In this document: in pieces, positions 30,075-38,942 of the stretch
Layout of the letters: every line of letters starts with the position of its first letter
Numbering within the stretch: position 1 is the first letter of the stretch
NCBI RefSeq assembly: GCF_900086715.1
Contig: NZ_FLKH01000010.1
Location: 558,001-622,000 of the forward strand
Length of the DNA: 64,000 nucleotides
Source: Gracilibacillus timonensis
GTDB taxonomy: Bacteria; Bacillota; Bacilli; Bacillales; Amphibacillaceae
Direction of reading: 5' to 3'
Notes under the pieces: model-generated
What the model was told of the DNA's origin: nothing
Seen by the model: only the letters and a program-made list of their open reading frames with translations
Databases searched by the model: none
Program-made: the position numbers and the translations under genes

Positions 30075-30252
30075 TCGGTTTGTTTAACGTTTACTAGGAA
30101 CATTTACTATCACATAAAAAACACCACTCGCCATATAATAAGCATAATAACCAATTTCCGACCTATAATCCTCTTTATTTACATTTCTCTCCCCTTTGTA
30201 TTAAGATAATAAAAGTGTGGAACAATGGAATAACGAGAAGAAAGGTGACTAC

Positions 30253-31119
30253 ATGAGTGACAGAAATAAAGGAATATTATTATTATTACTATCTGCATTA
30301 GGCTTCTCCTTGATGGCTGTGTTTGTTAAGCTGTCAGGCGAGGTGCCAACTATACAAAAAACATTATTTCGCAATGCCGTATCGATGGTTATTGCGTTCG
30401 GATTTGTCGTTTATCACAAGGAACGCCTTTTGGGTAAAAAAGAAAACCAAAAGCATTTACTGCTTCGCTCAGCACTTGGCATGATGGGTGTATTATTGAA
30501 TTATTATGCGATCGATCACCTTGTCCTTTCCGATGCGGACATGCTCAATAAGATGAGCCCATTCATCACGATCATTTTCGCTGCCGTTTTCTTAAAAGAA
30601 TATGTGTTGCGTTTTCAGGTCGTTTCGGTGATTATTGCTTTCCTGGGAACCTTGTTTATTATCAAACCAGTCTTCGACCTTGATATGATTCCCTATATAG
30701 CAGGGATTTTATCCGCTGTTTTTGCCGGGGGCGCTTACACCGTTTTGCGTGTACTTGGGAATAAAGAACAATTTTATACGGTTGTTTTTTACTTTTCGGC
30801 CTTTTCCACCGTGATTTTATTACCAATCGTGCTCTTTTTCTATCAGCCGATGACGATGCAGCAATGGATTTATTTACTGGCTGCAGGGGTGTTTGCCACC
30901 GTCGGACAATTCGGCATTACCGTTGCCTATAAGTTTGCACCGGCAAAAGAAATATCCATCTTTTTCTACTCTACCGTCGTATACTCTGGCATCTTTAGTA
31001 TCGTATTGTTTGGACAAATCCCGGACCTTTGGAGTATTCTCGGGTATATCGCCATCTTTGGCGCCTCACTTTATATGTTCTTGAGGAACAATCGGGAGTT
31101 CAAAGAAGTAAAGGAATGA
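30253..31119 (+). CDS. EamA/DMT family transporter
   Basis: The protein has 288 residues from ATG 30253 after AAAGGTGA; a longer frame to 30217 lacks a site. It has ten hydrophobic helices in two five-helix repeats (GILLLLLSALGFSLMAVFVK and, in the second half, YIAGILSAVFAGGAYTVLRV). The DMT superfamily contains metabolite exporters and importers for amino acids, nucleosides or drugs. It is monocistronic with its own terminator. Confidence 0.88.
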   Translation: MSDRNKGILLLLLSALGFSLMAVFVKLSGEVPTIQKTLFRNAVSMVIAFGFVVYHKERLLGKKENQKHLLLRSALGMMGVLLNYYAIDHLVLSDADMLNKMSPFITIIFAAVFLKEYVLRFQVVSVIIAFLGTLFIIKPVFDLDMIPYIAGILSAVFAGGAYTVLRVLGNKEQFYTVVFYFSAFSTVILLPIVLFFYQPMTMQQWIYLLAAGVFATVGQFGITVAYKFAPAKEISIFFYSTVVYSGIFSIVLFGQIPDLWSILGYIAIFGASLYMFLRNNREFKEVKE

Positions 31120-31125
31120 ATACAA

Positions 31126-31156
31126 AAAACCCGCATCATAAAGTGCGGGTTTTTTC
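31126..31156 (+). terminator. EamA gene terminator
   Basis: AAAAACCCGCA pairs with TGCGGGTTTTT around TCATAAAG and is followed by TTCTTTTTTT. Confidence 0.92.
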
Positions 31157-31216
31157 TTTTTTTATTGATTAAAACCATGGACTGTCACTTCTACCCGTTT
31201 CTCGGACAGACTCTAG

Positions 31217-31927
31217 CTATACGATACTTAATTGCTTAAGACTCGTAATCTCCGTATAACCTTCCGTTTGACGTTGTGGCTCGCGTTTGCGGTGGTTAAA
31301 CCAAATAGGATGCCAATTCGCAGGGAGTGCCCCTTCCACATCCAGATTCCAAGAGTCACCAATATAATAACACTGATAATTGTCCAATTGGCATTGTTGA
31401 TGGACGAAATCGAATATAGCAGGATTTGGTTTGGCCAGACCGATTTCATCAGATATAAACATGCGATCCGTCGAAAAATATCGGTCTAATTGTAACGTCG
31501 CTATCTTGTTCTTTTGTCCTTCCGTGGTTCCATTGGTGATAAGTCCCATGCATACATACTTGTTACTCAATTCACTTAAAAATTCTTCTACAACAGTTGG
31601 AGGGGAAATATTCCCTTGTTCCACCTCATATTGTTCTTGCAGACGCTTGCCCTCATCCATGGAAATCGTTAACTGAAAATCCCGGGCAGCTAGTTGATAT
31701 CTCTCGATTCTGATCGCTTCGAGCGCCTTTTCTCCTCTGAGATACGCTTTCCACAGCCCGTCAATATAATGCCGAGTAGCCGAAAAGAAACGGTCTACAT
31801 CACTGCCAAGTGCGTTCGCTACATGAGGCAGTTCTTTTTGCAATGCGCTTGTAAATGGTGCCATTAAATCATATAACGTATCATCTAAATCAAAAAAAAT
31901 GGCAGACGTCTTGGAATCTATTTTCAT
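31217..31927 (-). CDS. HAD family hydrolase
   Basis: A 236-residue phosphatase-like protein. Motif I FFDLDDTLYD carries the nucleophilic aspartate, motif II is GLITNGTTEG and motif III/IV is GLAKPNPAIF with YIGDSWNLDVEGA. An alpha-helical C1 cap lies between motifs I and II. It resembles YjjG/YsaA-type nucleotidases and small-molecule phosphatases. AACTGGAGG lies 12 bases upstream of the ATG. Substrate unknown. Confidence 0.88.
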   Translation of the reverse strand: MKIDSKTSAIFFDLDDTLYDLMAPFTSALQKELPHVANALGSDVDRFFSATRHYIDGLWKAYLRGEKALEAIRIERYQLAARDFQLTISMDEGKRLQEQYEVEQGNISPPTVVEEFLSELSNKYVCMGLITNGTTEGQKNKIATLQLDRYFSTDRMFISDEIGLAKPNPAIFDFVHQQCQLDNYQCYYIGDSWNLDVEGALPANWHPIWFNHRKREPQRQTEGYTEITSLKQLSIV

Positions 31928-32103
31928 GTGTATCCATACCTCCAGTTAAAAGCAGTCAGATCAAGTGAAACTTTGTTCAATAGGGGTTTTCAATGTTAGT
32001 TGAACCATGTGGCCATTATTAGCTGTTTAATCTATAAAATCTTCATGCCTTAGCTACTCTTAAAGAGAGAATCCAACATACTGCAATAAACTCATCTTAC
32101 AAG

Positions 32104-32154
32104 AAAAGAGGCCTTCAGACAACCTACGATGAGATCCCCGTATCGGCCTCTTTC
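32104..32154 (-). terminator. Terminator of the PTS-alsE operon
   Basis: GAAAGAGGCC pairs with GGCCTCTTTTC around a 31-base loop, with TTTTCTTG after the stem on the minus strand, just past the alsE stop. Confidence 0.75.
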
Positions 32155-32158
32155 CATG

Positions 32159-32848
32159 TTAAGATATTTCTTTCCCAGTCATATCCTTATAATCTTTCTT
32201 CATGATTTCCCATGATTTCTCGATGTCTTCATCTAATCCAAATAACCCGCTGCGACCTACGATATAAATATCGGGACCGGCTGCGTCGATTTTCTTGAAT
32301 GATTTTCGATTAGATGATCCGTCCATTTCAATAACGTATTGGTAACCTTTTTCTTCGCGTAGTTCTCTTAATTCGACAATCTTATCCAGGGTGCCATCAA
32401 TAAAACGCTGGCCTGCGAAGCCTGGATCAACGGTCATAATCGTGATTTTATCGACTAAATCAATATAAGGGAATATCGTTTCAATCGGTGTTTCAGGATT
32501 TAAGACAACTCCCGCTTTGAGACCTGCATCATGGATCTGATCAATCAAACGAAACGCCAAACCATCCAGCACCTCGGCATGTATGCAAATCCATTCACAC
32601 TTCATATCCACTAATTGCTGCACCCAAAAACTTGGCTCCGTTACCATCAGGTGAACAGACATAGGTAAATCACTTATTTTCCGTACTTCCTCGATAAACC
32701 ATGGGGATAAGGTAATATTCGGAACATAATGTCCATCCATAATATCAATATGATAAGAATCGACATGATCGTTTAAAAACGTAATCTGTTCCTTAAATTT
32801 ATCCAAGTCCATCGTCATCAAGGATGGGGAGAATTCTACTTTTTTCAT
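32159..32848 (-). CDS. alsE: D-allulose-6-phosphate 3-epimerase
   Basis: A 229-residue ribulose-phosphate 3-epimerase superfamily TIM barrel. The metal and catalytic motifs are SYHIDIMDGHYVPN, SVHLMVTEP, TVDPGFAGQRFI and EMDGSSN. The whole sequence tracks E. coli AlsE (MDL-KFKEQI, LILNPETP-like VVLNPETPIE, IVG-SGLF) more closely than Rpe. The reaction is D-allulose 6-phosphate to D-fructose 6-phosphate. It is the last gene of a fructose-type PTS operon, implying the PTS feeds it. The start is the ATG at 32848, with a rather distant GGAGAG (12 bases). Confidence 0.85.
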   Translation of the reverse strand: MKKVEFSPSLMTMDLDKFKEQITFLNDHVDSYHIDIMDGHYVPNITLSPWFIEEVRKISDLPMSVHLMVTEPSFWVQQLVDMKCEWICIHAEVLDGLAFRLIDQIHDAGLKAGVVLNPETPIETIFPYIDLVDKITIMTVDPGFAGQRFIDGTLDKIVELRELREEKGYQYVIEMDGSSNRKSFKKIDAAGPDIYIVGRSGLFGLDEDIEKSWEIMKKDYKDMTGKEIS

Positions 32849-32937
32849 GACTCGATTGACTCTCCTTCTATTTAAAATATATTGTGTCCGGCCCATCGAC
32901 TGCCCAGACATGCCAGGCTAGCCGTGTTCATTCCTAT

Positions 32938-34038
32938 TTAATAAATCTTAATGTCATCTAAATCAATATCGTCCTCTTCTGCTTCAGTTTGCTCATCCAT
33001 TTGTTCTGGTTCCTTATGCTTCTTGATTAAGGCCAAAGCTAGTCCTGTTACTATAATATTGACGACAAGTGCTGCTACGCCTGTCCATGGATTCGTCATC
33101 GTCGGTAACATCAATACCCCACCAAACGGTACGGTCGCATCTGCGCCTAATACCATGGATACGGCACCACCGGCAGCGCCACCAATAGCTACGGCCACTA
33201 CACAGCGAATAATATCATTCATGACGATAGGGATAACACCTTCCACAATATTAATAACACCCATCGGCACTGCTGATTTTAATGTCTCTCTTTCCATCGT
33301 ATTGTAAATGTTTTTCCCAAACAATTTCGCGATGAAATAGGCTAAACCAAAGGCAACTGGTGTTGCCGTATTGACGAGTTGTAATGCCGTAATTGGTCCG
33401 TTGATACCTTCTGCTTGCATGGTTAAAACAAAGGCAAATACCGTCTTATTAATCGGACCGCCAAAGTCCACACCACTTAATAAACCAACTACTCCACCAA
33501 ATACTAATAAGGAAGAAGACCCTAAACTGTTTAATGCATCGGTTAATAGTGAAGTAAGGGCTGCAATAGGAGAACCAATAATGTAAACCATGATTAACCC
33601 ACCAATAATGGAAGTGAAAAATGGAATAATTAATGTTGGCATTAAACCTTTCGCCCACTGAGGAATTTTCAAATATTTCAACACAGCTACGGCAAGATAA
33701 CCTGAAATGAAACCACCTAAAATACCACCGATGAACCCAGCCTCAATAGCATTCGCTGTTAAACCAATAATAAAACCTGGAGCAATCCCTGGTTTTCCTG
33801 CAATCGAATAAGAAATACCTGTCGATATCACAACTGGTAATAAACCTAAACCAGCGCCACCCATGGTAGCCAATGCATCCCAAAAAGAAAACTCACCTTG
33901 GGTTAAGATATCTTGACTTTCACCGCCAAAGCCCATTCCAATCGCAATAAGAAAACCAGCACCACAGACAATTGGAATGAGATAGGAAATCGCCGTCAAT
34001 AAATGACCCTTCAGGTTTAACTCTTTTAAAAATTTCAT
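32938..34038 (-). CDS. PTS fructose-family EIIC permease
   Basis: 366 residues with about nine membrane segments and the fructose-subfamily features GGFISGYLAVAVLKYLKIP, PTLIIPFFTSIIGG and GVDFGGPINKTVFAF. The C-terminus is an unusually acidic cytosolic tail (EQMDEQTEAEEDDIDLDDI). It works with the separate EIIB and EIIA encoded upstream, all in one operon. The substrate is predicted as D-allulose or a related ketose from the epimerase partner. Confidence 0.88.
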   Translation of the reverse strand: MKFLKELNLKGHLLTAISYLIPIVCGAGFLIAIGMGFGGESQDILTQGEFSFWDALATMGGAGLGLLPVVISTGISYSIAGKPGIAPGFIIGLTANAIEAGFIGGILGGFISGYLAVAVLKYLKIPQWAKGLMPTLIIPFFTSIIGGLIMVYIIGSPIAALTSLLTDALNSLGSSSLLVFGGVVGLLSGVDFGGPINKTVFAFVLTMQAEGINGPITALQLVNTATPVAFGLAYFIAKLFGKNIYNTMERETLKSAVPMGVINIVEGVIPIVMNDIIRCVVAVAIGGAAGGAVSMVLGADATVPFGGVLMLPTMTNPWTGVAALVVNIIVTGLALALIKKHKEPEQMDEQTEAEEDDIDLDDIKIY

Positions 34039-34089
34039 TATTTTTCCCTCCTCTAGACACGTTCTCGTTTATTTTGTTTCCTTATTTCT

Positions 34090-34542
34090 TTATTGAACAA
34101 AAGCCGCTTTTACCTCTTCTTCATTTTTCGACTGTAACAATTGCTCTACGACTTCATCATTGCCTAATTTTCTTGCAAACAAGGATAATAATTTCAAATG
34201 ATTTTGCGCGCCCTCATTATCATTACCTACTGCAAAAAGGATAATGCCTTTTACGCCATTTCCATCTAGTGTTTCCCACGGGATTTCTTCGTCCATAACC
34301 CCGATGGCAACCCCAATTTTATTAACGAAATCACTTTTTCCATGAGGGATCGCAATGTAATTACCAATTCCAGTCTGTCCCTCTGCCTCACGGGCATAAA
34401 TATCCTTCATAAAGCCATCGATCTCACTAATATAGCCATTTTGCAATAATAGTTCAGCTAACTCTGATAATGCCTCCTCTTTATTTTTTGCTTGCAAATC
34501 GGTTGTGATTGTTTCTAAATCTATAATGTTACTTATTTCCAT
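34090..34542 (-). CDS. PTS fructose-family EIIA
   Basis: A 150-residue PTS_EIIA_2 domain. The phospho-acceptor histidine is in GNYIAIPHGKSDFV (about residue 69), followed by VAIGVMDEEIPW. It receives phosphate from HPr and passes it to EIIB. GAGGGGAG lies upstream. It is between EIIB and EIIC genes in the operon. Confidence 0.9.
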   Translation of the reverse strand: MEISNIIDLETITTDLQAKNKEEALSELAELLLQNGYISEIDGFMKDIYAREAEGQTGIGNYIAIPHGKSDFVNKIGVAIGVMDEEIPWETLDGNGVKGIILFAVGNDNEGAQNHLKLLSLFARKLGNDEVVEQLLQSKNEEEVKAAFVQ

Positions 34543-34569
34543 GCTGTATCTCTCCCCTCGTTTTGCACG

Positions 34570-34887
34570 TTATTTATTCTGGTTGAGGACTTCTTCCGCT
34601 TTTTGAATCAATTTATTAGGTGATTTAACTGCTATTTCAGTTGGAACTTCAATAATGCGTTTGCCCTCAAAGCGTTCCCGATCCGATATTTTTACATCGA
34701 TCGCCAAAATAACAATATCAGCTTCCTTGATTTGTTCTTCTGTTAAATCATTCTCTGTTCCAATCGTTCCTTGTGTTTCCATCGCAATCTCATGTCCCGC
34801 TTTTTTTGCGGCATTCTCCAATTTTTCCTGTGCAATGTATGTGTGGGCAATTCCTACGGTACACGCTGCTACTCCTACAATTTTCAT
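34570..34887 (-). CDS. PTS fructose-family EIIB
   Basis: A 105-residue EIIB. The phospho-acceptor cysteine is C9 in VAACTVGIAHTYIA. The rest matches fructose IIB (AGHEIAMETQGTIGTENDLT). AGGAGGAA precedes the ATG. It is encoded immediately after the EIIA-like protein. Confidence 0.92.
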   Translation of the reverse strand: MKIVGVAACTVGIAHTYIAQEKLENAAKKAGHEIAMETQGTIGTENDLTEEQIKEADIVILAIDVKISDRERFEGKRIIEVPTEIAVKSPNKLIQKAEEVLNQNK

Positions 34888-34899
34888 AACTAATTCCTC

Positions 34900-35337
34900 C
34901 TAGATTTTTTTGATTTCTTGTTCAAATATTTCCTTTTTCTGTGCTTTCAACAATCGGTTCAAATACTCCTCATCTGCCAATGTTCTGGTAAATAGAGAAA
35001 TCTGTTTCTTGATTTGCTCTGACTCATTTTCCTTTAATAAAATCACAATCAATAAGCGAATATCTTGCGCCTGATCATCCCATGACAGGATCGGATCGGC
35101 TAAACGGATAAAAATAATTTGACTTTGCTTGATTTGACTGCTTTCAATATGAGGCAGCATCACATGTTCCGCGATTAGGGTGCTGCCTGCCTGCTCTCTT
35201 TTATTCAGCCGTTGAACGATTTTATCTTGCTGAGAAGCGTCATTCGGGCTTACCATCTCAGAAATAAAGGCATGTACCTCTTCTTTTGTCGCTAATTCAC
35301 AATGGAAATAAACGTGATAGGATAACTTACTGTCCAT
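34900..35337 (-). CDS. EIIA-like PTS protein
   Basis: A 145-residue second PTS_EIIA_2-like domain. The histidine is retained in EHVMLPHIESSQI, though the surrounding G-x-A-x-P-H is altered to V-M-L-P-H. It overlaps the PRD regulator gene by 11 bases. Because a standard EIIA is also encoded in this operon, this one may serve in regulation, phosphorylating the PRD protein, rather than transport. That role is inference. Confidence 0.75.
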   Translation of the reverse strand: MDSKLSYHVYFHCELATKEEVHAFISEMVSPNDASQQDKIVQRLNKREQAGSTLIAEHVMLPHIESSQIKQSQIIFIRLADPILSWDDQAQDIRLLIVILLKENESEQIKKQISLFTRTLADEEYLNRLLKAQKKEIFEQEIKKI

Positions 35338-36817
35338 GATAAACCTCCTCTATCTTGCGCTGAAGTCTCTTCTGATCATCAACGGTAAACATCGCACTCA
35401 CTAATAAAAAATGAATCGGCATTTGCTCTTCTATCTGAACCGTACTCAAAATCAACTCCACATCGGGATATTTCTCTTGAATCATCCGCATATTTCGGGT
35501 AGCAATCACATCAACAATTTCTAATTCGGGAAATTTTTTTGATATTTTTGCCCTGAGAAGCTCGGAAGTTCCTACCCCAGTTGTACACATAATCAATGTT
35601 TTGATCGGTCGTTGATGTTGGTTTGTTTCTATGATTTTTGCAAAATAGAGGGTGATAAAGCCATTTTCATCGTCGTTTATCACCGGCAAGTTGAATGTTT
35701 CACTTACCAATTTAGATACATTGGCTACACCCATAAATATATCTTCATACGTGATCTTAATTTGACTTAATAAGCTGTTTTTTATGCGAATTTTGTGCTC
35801 TAATCGATTTAGCATTGGTTTAATATGGGTAGCAAGATCCATAAAAATAGACTGGTTTTCTATATCGATTCCTAACTTACTACTCATTTCTTCAATATAC
35901 ACTTTCGTCACCTGGATCACTTCGGATGAAAAGGTATTTGACTTTGCAAAAGAACCCTGCATTCTGGATGAAACCAAATACTGATAAAGAAAATAAACCT
36001 CGATATCTGGTAATGAACTATGCAAATACTTTTCAATATTATTCACAACCACTTTTGCCACTTGATATAAAGCGAAGTCCCTTTTCATACTGATCATTTC
36101 TTCTTTAGAAATGGTATCAGTAAAGAGGTCTGCAGAGATTTTTCTTGAGCGACTTAACAGTATATAAAGATGGGAGAAAATGTTTACATTATATGGATAG
36201 GGAATCGTGATATCCAAGTCTTTTTCAATATGTCGTAATTGATCCAATATAAACAAGACATCATACTTATTAAAATTCAGCTCTTTATTGCTTTTCAAAT
36301 CATCAATATCAATGATGTTGAATATTTCAATAATATCTTTAATCGCCTTCCTAATATTTATCTCTTCTCCTAAGATAGCTAGTGTGCGGTTTTTCCGCTC
36401 TAAAACCAGGTCATACTTTTTTAACTCTTCCCCCATGATCTGTTCATCGTTAAAAATAACCGAGTCTCCAACAAAATAGCTGCTAAATAAGTGATAGATA
36501 TTGATCGGTTTAGGCGAAGACAGCAATAATTCCTCCATAATACGTTTCCGTCTTTCGTGAGGAGAAAAGCCGTTTTCTTTATCGAGCTTATGACTTTTTT
36601 GATAGTTAATAAATTTTTCGTAATCTAGCTTGTACCCTCTCCCTTTTTCCGATAAAATAAGTGGACTATCCTCGTATTCATCGTTTATTTTCTTGATTAA
36701 ACGATATACTGTTTTTTGTGAAGCATGCAGTATCTCGGTTAGATCCTCAGAAGTTACGTAATCTTGATTTTTGGAAAGAAACAGTAACAGTTTTTGTTCA
36801 CGATCTTGGGAACTCAC
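35327..36817 (-). CDS. PRD-containing PTS regulator (BglG/MtlR-like)
   Basis: The protein has 496 residues from GTG 36817, 7 bases after AGGAGG; GTG 36823 sits on top of the site. It has an N-terminal helix-turn-helix (VTSEDLTEILHASQKTVYRLI), a second winged-helix region, two PRD domains in the middle with few clear histidines, and a C-terminal EIIB-like domain (TLIMCTTGVGTSELLRAKIS) with a conserved cysteine. The usual C-terminal EIIA domain is absent but is encoded separately just downstream. A DNA-binding activator of the PTS operon is most likely. Confidence 0.85.
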   Translation of the reverse strand: MSSQDREQKLLLFLSKNQDYVTSEDLTEILHASQKTVYRLIKKINDEYEDSPLILSEKGRGYKLDYEKFINYQKSHKLDKENGFSPHERRKRIMEELLLSSPKPINIYHLFSSYFVGDSVIFNDEQIMGEELKKYDLVLERKNRTLAILGEEINIRKAIKDIIEIFNIIDIDDLKSNKELNFNKYDVLFILDQLRHIEKDLDITIPYPYNVNIFSHLYILLSRSRKISADLFTDTISKEEMISMKRDFALYQVAKVVVNNIEKYLHSSLPDIEVYFLYQYLVSSRMQGSFAKSNTFSSEVIQVTKVYIEEMSSKLGIDIENQSIFMDLATHIKPMLNRLEHKIRIKNSLLSQIKITYEDIFMGVANVSKLVSETFNLPVINDDENGFITLYFAKIIETNQHQRPIKTLIMCTTGVGTSELLRAKISKKFPELEIVDVIATRNMRMIQEKYPDVELILSTVQIEEQMPIHFLLVSAMFTVDDQKRLQRKIEEVYHGQ

Positions 36818-37056
36818 AGCCACCCCTCCTTGTTATTTTTATTGTAACGCCAATTAGCGAAAACGTTTCACTGATATGTGACCGTTGCAGTGGTCATTTT
36901 TTTGTACTAGCTCATAAGAAAAACTGGGCAAAATTCGTCCGGTCCTTTACGAATAACTAAAAGTAGCCACTGAACTGCCGATAAGATGGATGATGTAAAG
37001 TAGTTTGCTTTCTTTAGTGGTGAGTTTGCCCGTTTTTTTTATGCTAGGCGAGCGCT

Positions 37057-37175
37057 CCGGGAATATGCTGCGCTTTCCGTGGGGCCGGCTTCAGCTAACT
37101 TGCAAAAGAAGAGCACTTTTACAAGTGGATCTTCAGCTCGTCCTGGTCCCACAGGAGTCTCCGCATATTCCCTCC
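37057..37175. repeat. GC-rich palindromic repeat, complete copy
   Basis: The arms CCGGGAATATG and CATATTCCC face each other. The body carries GCGCTTTCCGTGGGGCCGGC and CCTGGTCCCACAGGAGTCTC, a type of dispersed repeat I associate with Bacillaceae. It abuts the GAGCGCT point of the surrounding element. Confidence 0.6.
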
Positions 37176-37230
37176 GCTAGATTGGCGTACAACAATGGTT
37201 ATCACTGCAAGGATGAAGCATTCTAGGTAC

Positions 37231-37385
37231 CTAGACACTGTTGAGCCAAAAGGAGAAAATCGTCAGCTGATTCTTCGTCTACGTAATGGATCATGTGGTA
37301 CAAATATAAAATCATAACGTAGGATCAAACCGTTCTCAGAAAAAGGTTATGCGGTTTGCTTATTGGCAGAAATATAGTGTCTAGA
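37231..37385. repeat. Small segment bounded by 9-bp inverted repeats
   Basis: CTAGACACT (37231-37239) and AGTGTCTAG (37377-37385) bound a 137-base segment with no coding frame. The left arm overlaps a perfect 14-bp palindrome TCTAGGTACCTAGA (37222-37235). It may be a miniature element or a remnant. Confidence 0.3.
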
Positions 37386-37469
37386 ACACTTCATCTTCGC
37401 AGCCATTCGATTGTAGTGCTACTACCCAGCGGAGGAAATAGGTGGAGACTCCTGTAAGAAAGGCGGAAA

Positions 37470-37589
37470 GCGTCGGGCAAAAACGTAACAACTGGACCGA
37501 AGCGACCGAGATAAAGGAATCACGGTGAGGGACGAACCGATGATGACTTATCGTAGGGCGCTGTCGGGAAGTTGTCTAGTTTTTGACGC
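37470..37589 (+). ncRNA. Candidate IS110 bridge RNA
   Basis: GCGTC-gggc-AAAAAC-gta-ACAACT (37470-37493) pairs with AGTTGT-cta-GTTTTT-GACGC (37570-37589). This closes a long interrupted stem around about 75 bases, with internal loops. It lies upstream of the transposase, where IS110-group elements encode their bridge RNA. Guide loops were not assigned. Confidence 0.45.
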
Positions 37590-37665
37590 TTGTAGCCAGA
37601 CAGAGAATAGCGCAGTGTGAAGACCCCGCAGGAAGCGATCTTTGCTGACGAGTTATCATGAACGA

Positions 37666-37763
37666 AACTAGCTCCTTACTTGTAATTTCGTAGGTTAATC
37701 TGGTTAGACTGACTACTAAAGAAACAAAACCAAATGAGAGCTACATTACGAAAGGAGCTAGTT
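37666..37763 (+). promoter_or_regulatory. Hairpin masking the transposase ribosome binding site
   Basis: AACTAGCTCCTT (37666-37677) is the exact complement of AAGGAGCTAGTT (37752-37763), which contains the Shine-Dalgarno of the transposase. Transcripts entering from outside would fold and block translation. Confidence 0.55.
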
Positions 37764-37766
37764 ATT

Positions 37767-38885
37767 ATGAAGGATACCACTAAATACGTTGGATTAGACG
37801 TGCACAAGGGAAAAATTTCAGTTGCTATTGCAGAGGAAGGGCGAGAAAAACCAAGATATTGGGGAGTCGTCCCTCACAAGTATGAAAGCATTAGAAGGTT
37901 AGTAAAGAAATTAGGCGATCCTACATCCCTTCGAATTTGTTATGAAGCGGGGCCAACAGGCTACAAACTGCACAGATTCTTTCTTAGTCTTGGAATAGAA
38001 TGTGATGTCATTGCTCCCTCTCTTATTCCCCAAAAGCCTGGTGAGAGAATCAAAACGGATAAAAGGGATGCTGTTAGACTCGCTCAACTATTTCGTGCCG
38101 GCGAATTAACATCTATTTATGTGCCGACCGAAGATGATGAAGCTCTTCGTGATTTAGTTCGGGCAAGGGAAGATGCAAAAGAAGATGAGTCAAGGGCAAA
38201 ACATCGGTTAACCAAATTTCTGTTACGGCACCATATCTATCCTCCAGAAGGGGTAAGAACGTGGACCTATAAGTATCGGGAGTGGTTAAGTACTTTGACA
38301 TTCGAACGGTCTGCTTCAAGCACTGTCTTTCAGGAATCTTTTCATCAATTACAGGAGATTGAACAGCGTGTAAAAAGGTATGAAGAAGAGATAAAAACAC
38401 AAGCAACGGAAGGTGTACATGCCCAAAAAATTCAGGCACTACAGGCTTTGAGAGGGGTGGCTTTAATTACAGCTACAAGCCTCGTAGCTGAGATTGGATC
38501 ATTCAAAAGATTTGTTCACCCCAAACACTTCATGGCTTATGTTGGATTAATTCCAAGTGAGGATTCAAGTGGTGACAGAAGAAATCAAGGGAATGTTACC
38601 AAAACAGGAAATCGACATGTGCGTCGTCTATTAATAGAATCCGCTTGGAGTTATCGTTATCAACCGGCCGTAAAAGGGCAGCTGAAGAAAAGGCAAGAAG
38701 GTCAGAGTGCCAGTGTTCAAGCAATATCTTGGAAAGCACAAAACCGGTTACACAAAAAATATTATCGATTATTATCCAGAGGAAAAGAAAGTGGTAAAGC
38801 GATTACCGCAGTAGCGAGGGAATTAGCAGGTTTTATATGGGCAATTACGCAAGAAATGGAGGATGTTCCTACGTCTAATCTCTAA
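37767..38885 (+). CDS. IS110-family DEDD transposase/recombinase
   Basis: The protein has 372 residues from ATG 37767 after AAAGGAG. The N-terminal RuvC-like domain has the DEDD set: D11 (YVGLDVHKG), E60 (CYEAGPTG), D98 and D101 (KTDKRDAVRLAQL). A helical middle part is followed by the C-terminal Transposase_20 domain with the serine-rich motif GLIPSEDSSGDRRNQGNVTK. It is intact and full length for the family. Its start is moved from an in-frame 37734 because only 37767 has a ribosome binding site. Confidence 0.92.
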   Translation: MKDTTKYVGLDVHKGKISVAIAEEGREKPRYWGVVPHKYESIRRLVKKLGDPTSLRICYEAGPTGYKLHRFFLSLGIECDVIAPSLIPQKPGERIKTDKRDAVRLAQLFRAGELTSIYVPTEDDEALRDLVRAREDAKEDESRAKHRLTKFLLRHHIYPPEGVRTWTYKYREWLSTLTFERSASSTVFQESFHQLQEIEQRVKRYEEEIKTQATEGVHAQKIQALQALRGVALITATSLVAEIGSFKRFVHPKHFMAYVGLIPSEDSSGDRRNQGNVTKTGNRHVRRLLIESAWSYRYQPAVKGQLKKRQEGQSASVQAISWKAQNRLHKKYYRLLSRGKESGKAITAVARELAGFIWAITQEMEDVPTSNL

Positions 38886-38942
38886 TAAATGATAGAAGCC
38901 AGCATACACGTTTTATGAATAAAAATAGAAGAATGAGAATAG

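Noticed and set aside
32951-33307. 118-codon plus-strand frame rich in Thr/Ser/Pro opposite the EIIC gene
   Set aside because: A mirror of the hydrophobic codons of EIIC; no ribosome site.
36857-36870. cre-like palindrome GCGAAAACGTTTCA before the PTS regulator
   Set aside because: Tempting because a sugar PTS operon should be catabolite-controlled, but the spacing is one base short of the CcpA consensus on either strand.
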